8,945 nucleotides of DNA from contig JAFGOU010000025.1 of NCBI GenBank assembly GCA_016926315.1, forward strand, positions 1-8,945. Reading direction: 5' to 3'. This document shows, in pieces, positions 6,852 through 8,945 of this stretch. Every line of letters begins with the position of its first letter. Position 1 is the stretch's first letter. The notes under the pieces are model-generated. The model was not told the DNA's origin. It ran no database searches and saw only the letters and a program-made list of their open reading frames with translations. The DNA is from Chitinispirillaceae bacterium (lineage in GTDB: Bacteria; Fibrobacterota; Chitinivibrionia; Chitinivibrionales; Chitinispirillaceae). Made by a program: the position numbers and the translations under genes.

Positions 6852-6873
6852 GGTGCGCCCTGCCGGGCGCACC
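6852..6873. repeat. Perfect 9-bp hairpin abutting the terminator U-tract
   Basis: GGTGCGCCC (6852-6860) and GGGCGCACC (6865-6873) form a perfect 9-bp stem with a 4-nt loop. On the minus strand it starts at the base after the eight-T tract of the intrinsic terminator. No T-run follows it, so it is not itself a terminator. It may stabilise the 5' end of processed read-through RNA, act on the complementary strand, or be a small repeat. Confidence 0.6.
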
Positions 6874-6911
6874 AAAAAAAATCCCCGCACCGGGAGATCC
6901 GATGCAGGGAT
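6874..6911 (-). terminator. Intrinsic terminator, expression platform of the distal riboswitch
   Basis: In the minus-strand RNA, AUCCCUGCAUCGG (6911-6899) pairs with CCGGUGCGGGGAU (6893-6881) over 13 bp, including G-U pairs, with a 5-nt loop, followed by eight U (6881-6874). It lies 66 nt beyond the aptamer, the usual place for a cobalamin-controlled terminator. It should stop transcription before the receptor operon when cobalamin is bound. Confidence 0.88.
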
Positions 6912-6977
6912 GCCGTTTTTATCCTTGCGTCATTGCCAGCAACACCATTCCTCGGGGTTGCCGTGCAGCACGAAAAT

Positions 6978-7121
6978 CGTTCAGACAGGTCTTCTGGCTC
7001 ACCGGATCTTCTTACTCGCTTCGCCTTCCCGCGCATCGTCGCAGTGGCTTTTGAAGCTTTCATCCCCGGTTACAGCGGCGGGTCCGCTCCCGGTTTTCAC
7101 GGGATTCCCTTGGCCTGAACG
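6978..7121 (-). ncRNA. Cobalamin riboswitch, distal aptamer
   Basis: On the minus strand the segment is a near-textbook cobalamin riboswitch. Helix P1 is CGTTCAG (7121-7115) with CTGAACG (6984-6978), a perfect 7 bp. Then come GGCCAAGGGAA, the P4-like CCCGTGAAAACCGGG, GCGGACCCGCCGCTGTAACC (the B12 box region), AAGCCACTGCGACGATGCG, CGGGAAGGCG and GAGCCAGAAGACCTG (about 7000-6986). It begins 151 nt after the stop of the GH128 gene. The next minus-strand elements are a terminator, a spacer, a second aptamer, then the TonB receptor gene. The two aptamers differ strongly outside the conserved core, so recent tandem duplication is unlikely. Confidence 0.95.
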
Positions 7122-7127
7122 GGTGAT

Positions 7128-7133
7128 AATATA
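7128..7133 (-). promoter_or_regulatory. Candidate -10 box for the distal riboswitch transcript
   Basis: TATATT (7133-7128, within TATATTAT) would place transcription start at about 7121, exactly the first base of riboswitch helix P1. No convincing -35 element lies 16-18 nt upstream, so the promoter may be activator-dependent or use another sigma factor. Confidence 0.4.
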
Positions 7134-7218
7134 CATGTTTTTTGCGGCGTTCGGTGTTTTTTTAACGGTTTGGGGACGGACTATCTTTATCGTTTTAACG
7201 TCCGAACGTCTCTACCCG

Positions 7219-7231
7219 CCCCACAGTGGGG
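7219..7231. other. Short GC stem-loop after the GH128 gene
   Basis: CCCCA (7219-7223) and TGGGG (7227-7231) form a 5-bp stem with a 3-nt loop, about 42 nt past the GH128 stop. On the minus strand no T-run follows, so it could be at most a weak terminator. Confidence 0.25.
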
Positions 7232-7272
7232 GTCAAAAATTCACCCGGCATCCTGATACCGTGCTGTCCAGG

Positions 7273-8409
7273 TTACGGCAAGACCATCGTCAATGCAAAC
7301 GACTGACCCGGAAGCTGAATAAAGACGGCACAGGTTTTCGGCGAAACGTCCATTCCCGTTCCCAGGTGAACGGTTGCCGAGCCGTTGTAAAGCGACACGG
7401 TGTTCGAAATGGTGCGCCCCAGACAATCAACGATCGTAATGACGGGCATGGCCCCGGCGTGAAGAGCGCCGGTTTCGAAAGAAAAGGAGTGCCGGTGCGG
7501 ACCGCGAAACGTCCGAAGTTTGTGCTTCACCGCCCCCCGGGGTATCGGTCCCGCGTCGACTGACGCAGGAAAGTCGACATAGTGTCTGCCGAGGTCGGTG
7601 AGGACTCCGGGCGCAGCCGCAAAAATGCTCTGGTACGGGTAGGCGCCGATGTCATCGGTGCGCCCGATAAACCAGGCGTATCTGAACACCATGGTGTCGC
7701 TTTCCAGCGCGGAAAGCGCCGCGCGCATATAATCGATCTGGAATTGCGACGTCACCACCGAGGCGGGCTGGTCCCAGCAGGCGAACTCGGTGAGCCAGAT
7801 CTTTTTTCCGTACTTGTAAAATCGGTTGATATAGGACTGGAGGGCACTCCGGTAGCACATATAGTTGTGCACCGCAATATAGTCCACCCTGCATCCCGGG
7901 CACACTGCGAAGAAATCGTCGAGGTAGACCACCGGATCGGTATAGCTCGTACCGTTCTCCGAAACGCAGTCTCCGCAATAATTCACCGCCGGGCCCACAA
8001 TCTCCAGATTGAATTCGTCGGCTATCGCCTCCAATGCGGGCCAGGCCGCTGCGGCAGCCGAAGGAGTCAGGTTGGCCTGCGACCGGAAATTCGGCTCGTT
8101 GAAACCAAGGATATATTTGACATCAGGGTTGCTTTGCAGGAACGTACGCAATCGTGTTGTGTTGAAGCCGGCCCCCCAGGCCATGGGAACGAATTCCATG
8201 CCGTACGTACGGTACACATCGGCGACAGCGGTTTCGGGCGTCACTGCCCAGTTGTACCACCAGTGTACACCCGGCGAGATCGCGGCGAGATCGGCAGGTG
8301 CGTTGTAGCCGTATGCCAGGCCGCGCTTGAAACTACGCGCGTGGGACGGTCCGGCAAGGAAAGTCACCAAGAGCGCGCAGAACAGAAGCCTCGGTAACGG
8401 TGAGTCCAT
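7273..8409 (-). CDS. Secreted GH128-type endo-beta-1,3-glucanase with C-terminal sorting-like domain
   Basis: 378 residues. A Sec signal peptide spans about 1-24 (cleavage after SHA). Residues about 26-280 match the glycosyl-hydrolase catalytic-core family (Glyco_hydro_cc, GH128), a small TIM barrel cleaving beta-1,3-glucan such as laminarin, curdlan or fungal and algal walls. Landmarks are KRGLAYGY (28-35), WWYNWA (50-55), MEFVPMAWG (71-79), ILGFNEPNF (100-108, Glu105 as probable acid/base), DYIAVHNYM (176-184), KIWLTEFACWDQP (203-215, Glu208 as probable nucleophile) and RYAWFIGR (243-250). Cys pairs at 145/148 and 170/173 may form disulphides. Residues about 300-378 hold a small beta-rich module with VDCLGR (327-332) and following strands, like the type IX secretion sorting tail (typically D-hGR...G-Y-hR). 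The typical final strand is poorly conserved. Start ATG 8409 has AAGGA 4 nt upstream, a little close. Confidence 0.9.
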   Translation of the reverse strand: MDSPLPRLLFCALLVTFLAGPSHARSFKRGLAYGYNAPADLAAISPGVHWWYNWAVTPETAVADVYRTYGMEFVPMAWGAGFNTTRLRTFLQSNPDVKYILGFNEPNFRSQANLTPSAAAAAWPALEAIADEFNLEIVGPAVNYCGDCVSENGTSYTDPVVYLDDFFAVCPGCRVDYIAVHNYMCYRSALQSYINRFYKYGKKIWLTEFACWDQPASVVTSQFQIDYMRAALSALESDTMVFRYAWFIGRTDDIGAYPYQSIFAAAPGVLTDLGRHYVDFPASVDAGPIPRGAVKHKLRTFRGPHRHSFSFETGALHAGAMPVITIVDCLGRTISNTVSLYNGSATVHLGTGMDVSPKTCAVFIQLPGQSFALTMVLP

Positions 8410-8429
8410 ACGTTCCTTTGTCAGTTGAC

Positions 8430-8458
8430 ACGATATCCATTATGCTGTTGGTAGACAA
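8430..8458 (-). promoter_or_regulatory. Weak candidate promoter of the GH128 gene
   Basis: TTGTCT (8458-8453) and TATCGT (8435-8430) are spaced by 17 nt on the minus strand, each four of six matches to sigma70 consensus. They lie in the 101-base gap between the SPASM gene and the hydrolase. No terminator is evident in that gap, so co-transcription is also possible. Confidence 0.25.
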
Positions 8459-8510
8459 TCCGTCTTCCCTGGGGTTGTCCGGTGTATTTTCCCCTCATGT
8501 TATCATCCCC

Positions 8511-8945
8511 TCAAAACCCCTGTAGTCCGCAGCACCGCGTGCATACCGGCATGAGCCCTTTTTTCATCTCGCGCCTGAAGGTCTTGAACTTCTCGCCGTT
8601 CCAGACGTCGTAAAACGACTGGGTGTTGATGTTGCCGGCCGTGTAGTCCTGGTAGTCGCGGCACGGGGTGACGCGGCCATCGGGAGAGATTTCCGCGATG
8701 AAGTAGATGCTCTCGCACGACGGGTAACCGCAATTCCAGGAATGGTCGCCGTAGTATCGCCTGATCTCCGCCTCGGTGCCGATATCGGGAAGGAACTGCG
8801 GCACGCAGGCGCGGCCTTTAGACATCCGCCTGATTTCACGGATCTGCGCGGCGGTGACTTTCGGGTCCACGTCGTTGAAGCAGGATTTGAGATACCCGCG
8901 GTGCTTGTCCGGCGTAAAACCGAACCGCTGTTCGAAAACCTTCTC
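8511..8945 (-). CDS. Radical-SAM protein, C-terminal SPASM domain (runs off right edge)
   Basis: The frame is open from the window edge to TGA at 8513-8511, giving the last 144 residues; the internal GTG at 8870 is not a needed start. The visible part fits a SPASM auxiliary iron-sulfur domain: CGYPSCES (72-79), IAEISPDGRVTPCRDYQDYTAGNI (83-106, with Cys95), FYDVWNGEKFKTFR (111-124) and the closing CTRCCG (135-140). Cys72, 77, 95, 135, 138 and 139 are candidate ligands. SPASM proteins include peptide-maturing enzymes, anaerobic sulfatase-maturating enzymes and many enzymes of unknown substrate. The catalytic CxxxCxxC domain is outside the window, so the reaction cannot be named. No precursor-peptide gene is visible downstream; the hydrolase begins 101 nt later. 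Confidence 0.88.
   Translation of the reverse strand, partial: EKVFEQRFGFTPDKHRGYLKSCFNDVDPKVTAAQIREIRRMSKGRACVPQFLPDIGTEAEIRRYYGDHSWNCGYPSCESIYFIAEISPDGRVTPCRDYQDYTAGNINTQSFYDVWNGEKFKTFRREMKKGLMPVCTRCCGLQGF

Noticed and set aside
6794..7063. 89-codon minus-strand frame
   Set aside because: It runs through the distal cobalamin aptamer and its terminator. The RNA structure explains the sequence and the peptide shows no recognisable features.
6472..7272. CRISPR array, tRNA or small transposon in the gene-free region
   Set aside because: There are no regularly spaced direct repeats, no tRNA-like cloverleaf and no transposase fragment. The cobalamin aptamers, terminator and hairpins account for most of the structure.

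Overview
The window is GC-rich DNA from a Gram-negative bacterium. The evidence is a TonB-dependent outer-membrane receptor, a lipoprotein-type periplasmic binding protein, Sec signal peptides with strong Shine-Dalgarno sites, and a glycoside hydrolase whose C-terminus resembles a type IX-like sorting tail. The FecR/CsgG-like protein and the beta-helix protein with a C-terminal membrane hairpin suggest, at low confidence, a lineage such as Fibrobacterota/Chitinivibrionia or a neighbouring phylum. I cannot fix the taxonomy from sequence alone. No tRNA, rRNA, CRISPR array or transposase gene was seen.

Layout. (1) 1-1100, minus: N-terminal 366 residues of dihydroxy-acid dehydratase (ilvD), cut by the left edge. 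(2) 1101-1275: divergent intergenic region with a near-consensus sigma70 promoter for the plus-strand gene and two small dyads upstream of ilvD. (3) 1276-2505, plus: exported FecR-domain protein with a CsgG/FlgT-like C-terminal half. (4) 2569-3432, minus: exported beta-helix-like protein with two C-terminal hydrophobic segments, convergent with (3). (5) 3560-6471, minus: a two-gene cobalamin-uptake operon, a BtuB-like TonB receptor followed by a BtuF-like lipoprotein. (6) 6472-7272: an 801-base gene-free regulatory region read on the minus strand, with two cobalamin riboswitches in series. (7) 7273-8409, minus: secreted GH128-type beta-1,3-glucanase. (8) 8511-8945, minus: C-terminal part of a radical-SAM/SPASM protein, cut by the right edge.

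The most notable part is region (6). The distal aptamer (6978-7121) is followed by a strong intrinsic terminator (6874-6911). About 200 gene-free bases with a GTCGAA/TTCGAC-type palindromic repeat come next. The proximal aptamer (6518-6670) is followed by a hairpin that would cover the ribosome-binding site of the receptor gene. This looks like two-stage B12 control, transcriptional then translational, of one uptake operon. A 14-bp complementarity (one 2-nt bulge) joins the platform of the first switch to the sequestering hairpin of the second. At the receptor/lipoprotein junction, a three-codon reading frame with an ideal Shine-Dalgarno overlaps the lipoprotein start as ATGA, suggesting termination-reinitiation coupling.

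The other genes have no visible functional link to B12 uptake.
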